DNA of 64,000 bases from assembly GCF_030272615.1 (NCBI RefSeq), contig NC_081409.1:655002468-655066467 (forward strand), given 5' to 3'. Source of the DNA: Cryptomeria japonica (Eukaryota; Streptophyta; Pinopsida; Cupressales; Cupressaceae). Each line of letters opens with the position of its first letter. Position 1 is the first letter of the stretch. The notes under the pieces were generated by a model that did no database searches, was not told the DNA's origin, and was given only the letters and a program-made list of their open reading frames with translations. The position numbers and the translations under genes are program-made. Shown here piece by piece: positions 45,434 to 56,349 of this stretch.

Positions 45434-45720
45434 ACTAGAAACACTGACAAAATGACTAGAAACACTGACAAAATGACTAGAAACACTGACAAAATAACCA
45501 TAAATGCTGACAAACTGACCAGAAACACTGACAAAATAACCATAAACATTGACAAACTAACCAAATTTGCTAACAAACTGACTAGAAATGCTGAGGAACA
45601 AACCAAAAATGCTGACAAACAAACCAAAAACATTGAGGAATAGACTAGAAACACTGACAAATTGACTAGAAACACTAAGGAACAAACCAAAAATGTTGAC
45701 AAACTGACTAGAAATGCTGC
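45434..45720 (+). repeat. 21-bp minisatellite 1, about 13-14 units
   Basis: Unit ACTAGAAACACTGACAAAAT plus G, with variants (ACCATAAATGCTGAC, ACCAAAAATGCTGAC). Because 21 is a multiple of three the plus strand reads as heptads such as TRNTDKM. Confidence 0.95.
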
Positions 45721-45934
45721 TATACTAACTGTAAAGGCTATTCTGCAATTCAGTGACTCTAAAGTTCAAAATAGTGATGTTTAGACTCAGAAAATTGGTT
45801 GTTTGAACTTAGAAGATTGTTGGTTTGACCCAACTTTTTGATTTTCAGACTCAAATAACTGATGTTTAAAACTAGAAAGTGTAAATTGGGAGATCTAGTG
45901 TTGAGACATGAGCAAGATGACATTCAAACTAAGA

Positions 45935-46515
45935 GAGTTGTAGTTTAGACCTAGAGAGCTGACATTTGGACCATAAGAGTTGATGTTTGAACTAGGAGAG
46001 TTGACGTTTGGACCAAGAGAGATGTTGTTTGAACCAAGAACTCTGAAGTTAAAATAATTATGTTGGAACTTAGACAATAGTTGTTTCGACTCCAAGAGTT
46101 GATGTGTAGACTTAGATAACTGATGTTTATACCTAGCAAGCTCAACCTTGGAGAGTTAATGTTGAAATATGAGAAAGATAACATTCATAGCAAGATAGAT
46201 GACGTTTAGACCAACAAAGTTGATGTTTGAACCAAAAGAGTTGACGTTTGGACCAAGAGAGTTGCTATTTGGACTAAAAGAGCTAATGTTTGGACCGAGA
46301 GGGCTATTGTTTGGACCGTGAGAGCTATTTTTTGGATCCTGAGAGCTATTGTTTGGACTGAGAGAGCTACTGTTTGGACTGAGAGAGATACTATTTGGAC
46401 CATGACAACTACTATTTGGACCATGAGAGATAATGTTTGGACCAAGAGAGATACTATTTGGACTAAGAGAGCTACTGTTTGGATTGTGAGAGCTACAGTT
46501 TGGACCGTGAGAGAT
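45935..46515 (-). repeat. 21-bp minisatellite 2, about 20 units in two blocks
   Basis: Plus-strand unit close to GAGAGCTACTGTTTGGACTG plus A. The main block is 46200-46515 (about 15 units) and a smaller block lies at 45935-46045. The minus strand reads as hydrophobic heptads of the VQTVALL kind. Sequences between the blocks are diverged units. Confidence 0.92.
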
Positions 46516-46918
46516 AATCTTCTATGAAACTTGTAAATTTGACAGTTTGAAGTTTGAGTTTGCAATTTTTGTTGTATCTCAATGGATGATATCTTGACAT
46601 GATTTACAAACACAGAATCCAAATTGTATTTTGTCCCAAAGGATACATAAAGTGTATTTTCAAGAAGATTTAAAGAAAGTCCAAGTTTTTATGGGTTTTG
46701 GACAATTGAAAACACACCATTCGTCTATCCTAAGGAGATTGGCTTCATTATTAGTTCTTAGCCCACACTTGGTACCATGTCATCTCACATAACTTTGTCA
46801 CCCACTAAAGGGCACCCATTTTTTTTCCTTTGTGAGAGCTAGTGGAGTCCCGTTATGAGCCTAGCAATAAGGTCTCAAAAGGGGAGTTCACACATATGCT
46901 CAAGAGGGACATATGGTG

Positions 46919-47200
46919 AGTGTCTTTGGGAGAGATTCTTCCCCCTCCCTATACTAAGAATTTAATAATGTTCGGAGGTGAACCAAGTAGCTTCTAATTT
47001 AATTGGAACTAGTAAGGTATCCATTCAGCACGTCAGGGTATAAACTCAATTAAGAGGTCTCCCAGCCTTGAAAACCAAGGTTTGATATACCCAAAGGTAC
47101 AAAGGAGAGCTATTCCTGAGCACTGTCGTTGACTTGATTTTCATCAAATCACATTTATTTTATAGTGGGTTGGAGTACTTGGCATTTAGTTATTCCCACT
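46919..47200 (+). repeat. Leader duplication, copy D2
   Basis: Direct copy of D1 about 1.86 kb downstream. The two copies bracket both minisatellites. Confidence 0.9.
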
Positions 47201-47860
47201 TGGGTCATTCCCTTCTCACCAGCCTTAATGGCTTAGAGTTATTAGCTCCTCGCGAGAGAAAGCTCGCTAAAGATATACAAATCTCAAACTTAAAGAAAAA
47301 GCCTCAAGGGTATGGATTTTTTATTGTCTATGCAAACAAGAGCATACTCTCGTACCTCTCAAAATTTTCTAAAAACATGAAAGACAAATTTTGTTCTTTA
47401 ACCAAATAGCAATTTAGGTGCCTAAAAATGAATTTAAAGAATACAAAATGTTTGCTCGAATCTCCTCAGGCAACCTGCAAAGACAACGAATCAGCAGTCA
47501 TATTGTCTTTGTTTGACAAGCATATTCTTCAACAAGCGTTTTGAAAAAAAAATGATTAGGTTGTGAAAATTCCTCAGATAGACAAACAATAGGATAGGGT
47601 TAGCATTAGTGTAATAAAAATTGAATAAAGAACCTAAAGAATGAAGTCTTCTTTTAAACCAAAAACATAGAATACCGTATGACAATTTTCACCGACTCGT
47701 ACGATAATTCATATGAGATTGTATGATACTTGCAGTTTGTCATCCGACTCTGTGGGAAATTTCATACAATATTTCACAAAAATTGTACGAAAAAGATCCA
47801 AAAAATAAATCTGAAAAATAAGAAAAAGTTAATTTGAAAGGCGGAAAAATGTAGTCTTCT

Positions 47861-47878
47861 GCCCCATGGTGGGCGCCA
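47861..47878 (-). promoter_or_regulatory. Gypsy-2 primer binding site
   Basis: TGGCGCCCACCATGGGGC on the minus strand, four bases inside the LTR. It resembles the Lys-tRNA type PBS known from plant gypsy elements; the exact tRNA is not verified. Confidence 0.8.
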
Positions 47879-47882
47879 GAAA

Positions 47883-48933
47883 TGTGTGTGTGAAAATTGG
47901 AATAAGTATTTGTAAGTTGTAAGACACAATGCTTCAATTAAGTCATTACATGTATGGTTAGACAAATATAATCATGAATATAAAAACCATAACAAATCAA
48001 CCCATTGCCTTCTAAAAGATGCGAGTATAGACTTGCTCTCAGCTTTGTATAAGCAATACCAGTGACTAGAATACACAAAGATGAAGGAATTAATCTATAT
48101 GAGCACACGAATAAGCTAAATGGATGCAAGATGAATGTAAGATTAATAGATATTAAGCTATATGAATTAAAGCAATCATGATTAAAATAAATATGCAAAA
48201 AATCTAAACTAAGATGCAACAATCTCAAAAAAAAGCAATATATCTTCAATGACTCTAGATTAAAAACTGCATAATAAAAATAAATCTCCAGGGTGTTTTG
48301 AATGAGAGTTGAAGGCTAAATTTATAGAAATTCACAAGAGAAAAAGCACAATTTAGGATAATTGAAATAAATGAGAAATCAAGTTCAATTAACCTTGAGA
48401 AAGATTCCAATTATAGCTTTATTGAAATGCATTCAGATTACAAGTTCAAGTTGCATTAGAGATAAATTTAGTTGATTCCATGCACTTATTTAATTTATTC
48501 AAGAAAAAGAGTCTTTTCAATGCAACCGAACTTCTTTTCTCAAAAGCTTTGAGTTCCAATTTTAGAGAATGATTAATAATTCAATTTAATACTTTTTCTT
48601 ATTTTCAATTCCTGTTTTTGTGATGAACCTCTCTTTATATATTAATTTCTTTTTTTTATGATTAAATGGAAAATTAATTAATTAATTAATTATGCAAGGA
48701 AATTTAATAAATTAAAATAGAATAATTGATTAAAATGATTTTCTTGGAATGATTTAATTAAATAAATATTTAAATAATATTATGTGATTAACTTGCTATG
48801 TGACATTTTGATTGATCAAAGAATTAATTGATTATGTGTTCAAGGTTAATTTAATTGCCTTTGGTTAGGACCTTGGTGATGTTGTCAAGAGTTAGGGGCC
48901 CATGGGTTAGGTGACCATTTTTAGGGTATTACA
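47883..48933 (-). repeat. Gypsy-2 5' LTR
   Basis: 1051 bp with five TG dinucleotides at the inner edge and ATTACA at the outer edge, matching the 3' LTR. Confidence 0.95.
48634..48641 (-). promoter_or_regulatory. TATA box of gypsy-2 LTR promoter
   Basis: TATATAAA followed by GAGAGG on the minus strand. The 3' LTR has the weaker TTTATAAAGAGAGG at the same place (near 24130). Confidence 0.65.
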
Positions 48934-50037
48934 ACAACCACTGTCAATTACCCAGTCTCCACACCGGTTTGAACTAGAAATTAGTGCCATGTCACTTTCC
49001 TCTATGCTATCTTCCTTTACCACTACAAATACAATCCCTTCTCCATTAGATCCTTCTAATTCTTCATCGATAACTCCTTCTACAAGATAACACTCCTTCT
49101 TGCTCTTCGCTTTGTATCTTCTAAATTTATCCTTCATATCATTATCAGGACATCTGGATGCGATATGACCTATTTTATTGCATGAGAAACACTTCAGGGG
49201 TAGTTTACCTCTGTACTTCCCCTTTCCTCTTGGGAGCCTTCTTTCTATTAGAGCTTCAAGCTCATCTTGTTCCCATTCTTTAGATAATAGGTTGTCATGT
49301 TCATGAGAATGACTGGTTCTTGCAGTATAACTACTTCTGATTTCTTTTCTTCTCATTGTTGGTGCAAGTGTCATGGAAGATTTGAAGGCATCATCAATCT
49401 TAGGCATACTGTTATCATAGTTGCTCAATTCAAAGGAAATCAACTTACAGATCAGGGAGTCAAGTGTAACATTAATTGTTCCCAAAGATTTGAGTTCCTA
49501 AATTGCAAAAACCCTTATGGCATATTGTGGTAGCAAGGTTTTCAGGATTTTGCTGGCCACAACAACTTCCTCAAGTTTTCCTCTAGTATTTCTGATGAAA
49601 TTTACCACATCCTTTATTATTTTGATGTATTTTTCTATATTCTCTCCTTCTTGCATCCTCGTCTCATCAAATTTTCCTTTCCAACTATCCACCTTAGCCT
49701 TTTGTACATGAGGATCTCCTCCATAAATAGTCTTCAGCTTATTCCACATCTCATAGGCTATTTTTAGATCTTGAATCTCAGCATACTCGTTATCAGATAG
49801 AGTACTAGCAATCACCTCCATTGTTGTGATGTTATCTTGTTTCTCTTTGATCTGATCTGCAGTGAGAACCCCTATAGGTTCATTTCACTCTATGTTTACA
49901 TGATTCCAGTATTGATCTCCTAGGGTTCTTAGGTAGAGCTTCATCATACCACACCATAATGTGTAGTTCTCCTTAGAGAACTTGGGGCCTTCCTTTCATA
50001 TCATCTTGGATATTTCCTTAAGTTGTTAAGCTCTTCT
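48934..50037 (-). pseudogene. Copia-D gag and protease active site
   Basis: The gag reading starts near 50010 (KFSKENYTLWCGMMKLYLRT, with stops). The 49821-49498 part has EIQDLKIAYEMWNKLKTIYG and WKGKFDETRMQEGENIEKYI (UBN2-like). After one stop it continues LGTINVTLDSLICKLISFEL and a complete knuckle CFSCNKIGHIASRCPD near 49160-49210. It ends with DWVIDSGC, the protease active site, where gypsy-2 begins. This is the best preserved zinc knuckle of the copia-D side. Confidence 0.9.
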
Positions 50038-50051
50038 GAATATAAGGACCA

Positions 50052-50065
50052 TGGCTCTAATACCA
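50052..50065 (-). promoter_or_regulatory. Copia-D primer binding site
   Basis: TGGTATTAGAGCCA on the minus strand, two bases inside the LTR. It is the same variant as NA1. Confidence 0.88.
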
Positions 50066-50067
50066 GT

Positions 50068-51661
50068 TATTAGTCCCAACTGGTGCTAAGAGGGGAGGGG
50101 TGAATCAGCACTATACTAGTTTGGTCCAAATTTGACCTTAATCAAAACTTCTATTCAAACTTAACACTTATTAGTATAAGAAGCATTAATAAGAAACATG
50201 AAGACATAAAATATAACACACCTGACTACCAATATTTATCACGTAGAAACCCAAATGGGAGAAAACCATGGTGTGAGTAGAAACTCACAAAATCTGCAGT
50301 CTTCTGGAGTATTCTCGATGAGGAGCCATCCCTATTAGGAGACTTCACAGACACTGTTAGGTACCACCCTGTTAAGGGATTTTATTTAAGGCCTGTTAGA
50401 ACCTTTAACCTATTAGAGGTAGCCTTGTTAAAGGACTTAGGATCATCATTTAAGATGTCACCCGGTTAATAGATTTTACAAAGGGACCTGTTACAGTCTA
50501 CCTAGTTAAGGGATTTTACTGTTGTAATTATTAGAAAACAATAGAGAGAATGATTTTTTGTAATAGCTACTCTTAGCTATATCAGTTCCAAATGAATCTC
50601 TTCGGTTTGACCACCAGTTACACTTGTTGTGCACTCTACTGGTGCTCTACATTACACTTCCTCTACACTCTACTGGTGCTTTTCATTCTTTCTCTGCTCT
50701 TCACACTATCTGATCTTTGCACACTCTCTTCACCACTTTTCTATTCACTTAGAAATTCTACCCTCTTCTCACCTTGTTGGATCGCCTCTCTTCAAAATGG
50801 CACTTTGCAATTTTTACAATCAGTCTTTTTGGTTTTCGCCAAAAACCTTTATACCATATTTTGCCAACACATACCCACTGATTCCTCATTGATTTTACAC
50901 CTAACACTTGATAGATTTGAAATTCAAATATTCTCAAATCTTCCTACACTCTCTCTATGCACTCTCCATCAATCTCACTAGCAACTCATCCTTATCTACC
51001 TCCGCAAGTCATAATTTCACCAACCTTTGGGTCATGTTCTATCTCTTTGATGTGAATTGGAAAATCTACACAAATCTCACCTTAATTGGTTGTTAACTAT
51101 TGTAGACTTCAATATCCATTTGTTTGATGATATCTTGCCATGACTGACTCACATTTGGTCATCACATCTAGCTTACTGGTCACTTCTCTGAGATTCTCTA
51201 TGGACAACATTCTTCAACCTGTATCACTGATGTAACTCTTCATCTTTTGCCACCGATCATTGATCATAAATCAGACTGATCATGTATTTGTCCAGAGTGT
51301 TCTGGTTGTGCATAAGACTACTAAACTATAATCTGAGTCACCTCTTGTGACTGCATCATCATTTCATCTTCCAATTTTAAGAAATTGATCTCAACACCTA
51401 TCAGGTGCTTGACTGACTGGTCAGCTACTCTATTTATCCTTCAACCGATTAGTATTCTACCAACATACTACTTAAGTGTGTCAATATTTCATATTTGGGA
51501 AGCACTGGATCCTCCATATTGTTTGTAGCCATGAGTAAACCATTGGGGTTTACCACACCTCCTTGCCTATGAGCTTGGCCTTATTCACTGATAAGTGCTA
51601 GTCATCAATGGTAGTACTAACTGATGAACTAGTTGTGCCAATACCATTAGTTATGCCAACA
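50068..51661 (-). repeat. Copia-D 5' LTR
   Basis: About 1594 bp. The inner end reads TATTAGTCCC where the other LTR has TGTTAGTCCC, and the outer end is TTATGCCAACA. It carries the same repeat module as 18700-18870 at 50340-50520. Confidence 0.92.
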
Positions 51662-51990
51662 ATGTGTATGGGAATAGATATATTGAATGTAGGTATGAAG
51701 ATAATAATCCAGCACCTCACATGAATGAAACATTTGTCGGTGATTGGAGGAAGTATTTCAATGACCAAATTAACACAAATTGGAAAAGACCTTATGCTAA
51801 TCGGTCTAGTCCCTATGAGATGGAGAAAAGAATCAATGTGATTTGTTCAATCTATAATAACTTTGGACATGTGGCTATGAGTTGCAGAAGAAGGATAGGT
51901 AGAGGAAATGCAGGACCTTGGAGAGCATCTGGTATGGCTTGCTATCACTGTCATAAACTGGGACATATTGCTAAGTTTTGCAGAACATAG
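51662..51990 (+). pseudogene. NA1 gag-like ORF, 3' part with two zinc knuckles
   Basis: It continues after copia-D with YGNRYIECRYEDNNPAPHMN, then CSIYNNFGHVAMSC (first CxxC pair altered to CxxY) and CYHCHKLGHIAKFC (complete CCHC). With the upstream knuckle at 18295 and the interrupted CYTCN the original protein had at least three or four knuckles, more than the single one of the copia gags here. The reading frames on the two sides of copia-D do not agree, so there is a small indel at or near the junction. It stops with TAG after FCRT; a Lys-rich tail may have followed. Confidence 0.75.
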
Positions 51991-52635
51991 AAAAACCAAC
52001 CGGTAAAACATTCTACAGACTGAAAAAAAAAGAAGAAAGTTGATGTTGAAGAAAACATAACTAAGATGAATAGAATCTGGAAGAAGAAGAGTGATGACAA
52101 ACCATTTGAGGAATCAAATTCTTCACCTAGGGTGGAGAATCCATCGCCAGTAAACTGAGTTGTTTTTTACAACTTGGGGAGAGCTTATTTTTAAATCTTT
52201 GGAAGAACCACTGGATGAAGTGTGGTAAGTTAAATCTCTATATTCTAATACTTTTCTATGTTTTGAAGTGTTTTTGGATCTTAACCGATAAAAATGACAC
52301 ATCTTTGGCAACTGGTAATATGCTCTAGTCTATTTAAAGGAGTTTTAGGGTTTTGTCGGTAAATGCATTTAATGTGGTAGTTAAAGTCCAAATTAAAGAA
52401 ACTTTTTGAATTTCATTTGTCACATTGAAATCTTGAGAGCACTTGGCAAGTGAATAGAGCAGGGAAATCATTATGTGAGTAGCATTTGGTAGCAATATGA
52501 AGTGATTAGAAGAGTTTTGAGAATCAGAGATTGGTGTTGAGAACTTTGTTAGTGCTTGAAACCCTAGTGTAGAAGTGGGAAAAGGTATTTGTCTAGAAAT
52601 CTTACTTTCTATTTTTGTAATCTGCATATTTGGAT
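51991..52635 (+). promoter_or_regulatory. NA1 spacer with possible internal promoter for ORF2
   Basis: No coding sequence seen after the gag-like end except a short Lys/Arg-rich remnant to ~52150. CTATTTAAAGGAG at 52330-52342 is a TATA-like word followed by TTTTAGGGTTTTG, and about 300 bases later ORF2 starts. The layout resembles that upstream of the PMD gene in gypsy-2. Promoter function is inference. Confidence 0.4.
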
Positions 52636-55600
52636 ATGGAGACACCTCACCATGTTGATGTGACCAAGAGGCCATGATCGGAATTCAAATTACATCCTTT
52701 TAAATCCAAAGAAATAGACTCTGTCAGTGCCATATCTGGTGTACCTTATGGAGTCTTACATGTTGAAGATGTCAGATCCTTCTATCACTAAAAATTGGAG
52801 GATATGGGTTTGGCTATTATCCTTAACCAATATAGATCATTGTGTGATGACAAGGGCACTTTAAAGGAACAATATAAGAAATTCACCGAGAAATGGTTCC
52901 ATCATGTAATTAATTTCATTGATGATGTTGATGATGAACTGGTTAGATTTGTATTGAACCAGATTCATGATCAACTTATGTGGTTGGACCAACCTCATAA
53001 AATCACTAAGGAATCTATCTATGTAGTAACCGGAGTTTTCTCAACTGATGAAGTACCTTTACTTAGATTGGTGCCTAAGAATCATGTGGAGAATCTAACT
53101 AGATCTAAATGGGATGGCAGAGTGATGATAGTAAACAATATAAATGACCCAGCTATAAAGTATGCTTCAATGGTCATCAGTTATAGGATCTATTATTCCA
53201 ATAGGTTGAATAATATACATGTGGCTTTCATTCACACTACCTACTGCATGGTGGAGGAGAATGTTGATTTTGATTTGGTGGAAGATTTGAGGAGCCAGTT
53301 GATGGTGAATCTAGAGGTAATCAAGAAAGATAAGAAGTTAAGGTTTAAATTTGGACAACTCATTCTTGGTTTGTTCTTTTATTTTCAAAATTATTTCCTC
53401 GACATAGGTGATATGCAATGGATTATCGGTACCCCTACTTTACTTTAGACAAAGAATAGTATTAGAATGATTAAGGATAAATTTGATAACATTTCATGGG
53501 GTTATTTTAAAGAGTTTAAAAAAAAAATGCATGCTAGAGAGAGAATCCTGGTAGAAGTTGTAACTGGTATTAAGATACTATCTGCTTCATGGTTGACACT
53601 GACACCTATTTGATGGAAGTAGTTATTACTAGAACCACATGAGTAATGCCCATGGGATATGAGGTAGACATGGATCTAATCATTTCATATGTTGAACATA
53701 TACTAGGGTAACTGGTAGATACAACTACAGAAAGATTTGGGACATATAAAGAGAAGTCACTACAAGGGAATTCTAAATTACAAAAACTGGTGATAGCCAA
53801 GAAGGTTAGGAAGGAAGTTGAAGCTTTTGTTGAGTAGGAAGGCTTCACCAAAGAGAAGATTTCAGTAGTAAGGGCTAAACATGTAGCAGAACAAGGTGGT
53901 ACATCAAGAGTACCAACCGGTACTCCCACCGATGTTAAGACAAGAGTTGGTAAAGGAAATGTTTCTAAGAAAAAGAAACAAGAAGAGGCTAAGGTGAAAC
54001 CAGTTGAATCACAAACTGAAAAATCATCCAAAATTTAGTTCTGGAGGAAAGGCAAGATAGTTGATCCTCCTGTTGCACTAGTTAAAGTAGGAAAGAGGAA
54101 GAAGCAACAAGCTCAAAAACCAGAAGATGAAGAGGCAACTAAGTTTGATGAAGATAAGAAAGAACTTAGAGCTAGCGCTAAAAAGCCTAAGACAACTAGT
54201 AAGGGCAAATCTCCTTAGAAATCTTTGACACTTGAAGATTCTTTTAGTAGAATGGTTAGAATCATTAAGGATTATGGGGTATACAAAGGATTAAACATAT
54301 TATTTATTCATTTATCTAAGAGTCAACAAAGAGAGATTGAACATGTAGTCATCTTTAGTATGAAAAAATGTATTAGAGCCCTCATTGAGTTACAAGGGCA
54401 TATTCCCAACTCTTTGTATAATTAAATTGATGTAAGGTGGAAGGCTACTATCAACCTAGAAAAAGAATTTATTGATTATACCCTTAAGGACCTACAATCA
54501 AAAGCTAGTGAAGAGGAGATTGAAGAAATAAAGGTTAATGTGAAAGCATCTTTTAGATCTAAAAAGAGATTAACAAGAATTTTAATAGGAGAGACCGAAT
54601 AAGTCCAAAAGGAGACTGAGATTTTGATCAAAAAATCTTTAGGTCTCATCCTAGATGACGAAGAGGAAAAAGATGAACAAGATGAGGAAGATAGTTCTAA
54701 AAGTCGAAAGGCAAAAGAACCTCCTAAGTGTGTCAAGATCACAGATTTTGAATCAGACAACAAGTATATGCAATATGATCCTATTGACACTGAACCAGTA
54801 ATTATAGAAGATGATGATGATATGGGTAATACTGACAATAATGCCACTAATAATGTTAATGGCATTTAGTATGTTGATGTACAAGATGTAGAGATGGCTC
54901 ATCAACAACAAGAATGAGAATAGGTTGAAGAGAAAGCAAAAGATAAGAGCTCTAATGAGAAACTGGTGAATACACAACCTACTGATACTCAAACACCACT
55001 GGTAAATGTTAATGATAGTCAAAAGGAGAAAACAGATGAAAAGAGGATGAACAAGAATTGACACATGAGAAATTTTTTGAAATTCAACTACCACCTATCA
55101 AAACCAATACAAAAAAAGAGAAGGAATACCAAAAGGAGGAAGAGAAGAGGAAAACAAAGGAGAAAAAGACAATCCTATCTCCTGATTTTAAAAAGAAAAT
55201 CATAGATGATAATGATGATGATGATGTTATTAGCATCAAAGGTCCAATAGATATGGATAATTTGAGTTCTTCATTGGAAATGGACAATGCAATCCAGTGC
55301 ACAAAAGAAGAGAATGAAGGAACAACATAGAGGCAGAAACTATCAGAACAACAATTGATATCTTGTCTAGTCTCCTACTGGAGACTGATACTGAAAGTTT
55401 TGTTACTCCCATTGATTAACTTGGATAGTTGGTTATCGATGTTGGAGAGAAAATCAAGACTTTTGAAGATGAAACATACATATTAGCTGAAAAGGACTAC
55501 AAGAAGAAAAGGATAGAACAACTAATGTTTGAGATAGATAAAGGTAAGGTAGCCCTCACAATTAATATAGACCTTTTGAAGATGGGACTAGAAACCAAAG

Positions 55601-56043
55601 GAAAGATTTTGGCTACTATTTCCAAATTTTCACTATTTTGTGCTGACTTAAGGAAGAAAAGAGATGATGCTGAGAAGGATCTTGAAGTATTAAGTGAAGG
55701 ATTCAAACCAGTGATTGACTCAGTAATACATTTTGGTATATCTATTGTAGATTTATAACATAAACTTAAGATGTATGAATATGAATAGGCTAAATGGATA
55801 AGATCTTTTCATGAGCTCCAAACTCAATTAATTCCTAAGGTTGAAATTCTATAGCAAGCTTATAAAGAGTTAGAAGTTATTTTAGCTACACTGGAGATGA
55901 GCACAGTTGATGCAATGGAGGAATTAGCAGAGAAAATAAAGACACATGTTGAGATTTCTGGCACACTTTTGGAAACTTGGGATAACTATTTGAAATAGTT
56001 GAAGTCTAATTTCAGTGATGCATTTTCTAGAATTGCATTATAA
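52636..56043 (+). pseudogene. NA1 ORF2: long unfamiliar protein, globular N-terminus and coiled-coil tail
   Basis: Reading starts METPHHVDVTKRP at 52636 (stops at 52675 and 52792) and becomes open at 52795-53448. The N-terminal ~320 residues look globular (TEKWFHHVINFIDDVDDELV, ITKESIYVVTGVFSTDEVPL, SKWDGRVMIVNNINDPAIKY, FGQLILGLFFYFQNYF). A Lys/Glu/Pro-rich middle (53900-54220), a second ordered part (SRMVRIIKDYGVYKGLNILF, 54240-54430), an acidic part (54640-54860) and a probable coiled coil (55430-56040) follow. Frameshifts lie near 53580, 55050 and 55330-55430, with many stops. I do not recognise a retroviral enzyme. A distant link to plant transposon-associated proteins such as the PMD group is possible but unproven. 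About 1136 codons if rejoined. Confidence 0.65.
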
Positions 56044-56349
56044 AGACTTTATAACTTTTATATCTATATATGTTATGTAATTTTTGATGAAAATTTTGAT
56101 GTATCATGTATATATCATTAATGTATTTTACTTCTTTATTTGGCATTGTTGTCAAAGGGGGAGTAGTATCGTAAGAGTCAAAATTTTGTATGTCATGTAA
56201 GTGGGAGTAATGTCTTTCATTTTTGTAATAGAATACAATTGCTAAGGGGGAGTATGAAGTACGAGTATATGTCATAAAGTCAATTTTTGTTTTGCACACT
56301 TAGTTGATAAATTTTCCTAAGTGTTGCCATCAATGACAAAGGGGGAGAA
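56044..56349 (+). promoter_or_regulatory. NA1 3' UTR with PPT and two PPT-like tracts
   Basis: The PPT GACAAAGGGGGAGAA ends at 56349 against the LTR. Further tracts are GTCAAAGGGGGAGTAG (56151) and GCTAAGGGGGAGTATG (56241). Confidence 0.8.

Larger units (their letters stand above)
43755..47860 (-). other. Gypsy-2 5' leader
   Basis: Four kilobases between PBS and gag without a canonical gene. It contains a CGTACGACA-like motif cluster (44190-44650, again 47680-47790), a short TTTCAG repeat (44819-44850), a duplicated and partly inverted 280-bp segment, and two 21-bp minisatellites (listed separately). The minus strand has a 138-codon open frame at 46622-46206 whose first 30 residues are unique and whose rest is minisatellite-coded. 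Confidence 0.75.
23382..48933 (-). mobile_element. Gypsy-2: very large Tat/Ogre-like Ty3/gypsy element with antisense PMD gene
   Basis: Identical-type LTRs of about 1050 bp start TGTGTGTGTG and end GTATTACA on the plus strand. The flanking duplication is GCAAC (23377-23381) against ACAAC (48934-48938), one mismatch. On the minus strand the order is LTR, Lys-like PBS, 4.1-kb leader, gag, protease, G-patch, RT, RNase H, aRNH, integrase, then 4.9 kb holding a PMD gene on the opposite strand, PPT and LTR. Without copia-B it is about 18.8 kb. I count about 20 differences in the first 270 bp of the LTR pair, so it is not recent. Confidence 0.92.
18426..51661 (-). mobile_element. Copia-D: Ty1/copia element of a second family, split by gypsy-2
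   Basis: LTRs of about 1.59 kb at both ends, PBS, gag, protease, integrase, RT and RNase H on the minus strand. It sits in the zinc-knuckle region of the NA1 gag. The target duplication reads ATGTG on the right (51662-51666). On the left the same five bases overlap the LTR start (18423-18427), as if two bases were lost at the junction. Without gypsy-2 it is about 7.7 kb. Frames are broken at many points. Confidence 0.9.

Noticed and set aside
45425-45643. Plus-strand 72-codon heptad protein (TRNTDKM repeats)
   Set aside because: Entirely minisatellite-coded. Arrays with a 21-bp unit stay open in several frames, so the frame alone is not evidence of a gene.
45379-45702. Minus-strand hydrophobic repeat protein like a membrane protein
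   Set aside because: Same minisatellite read on the other strand; no independent support.
45434-45720. CRISPR array
   Set aside because: Units are directly abutting without unique spacers, and the context is a plant retrotransposon leader.
45060-47200. D1 and D2 as LTRs of another small retroelement
   Set aside because: No TG...CA ends, PBS, PPT or TSD. Contents are minisatellite only, and an inverted partial copy is not an LTR feature.
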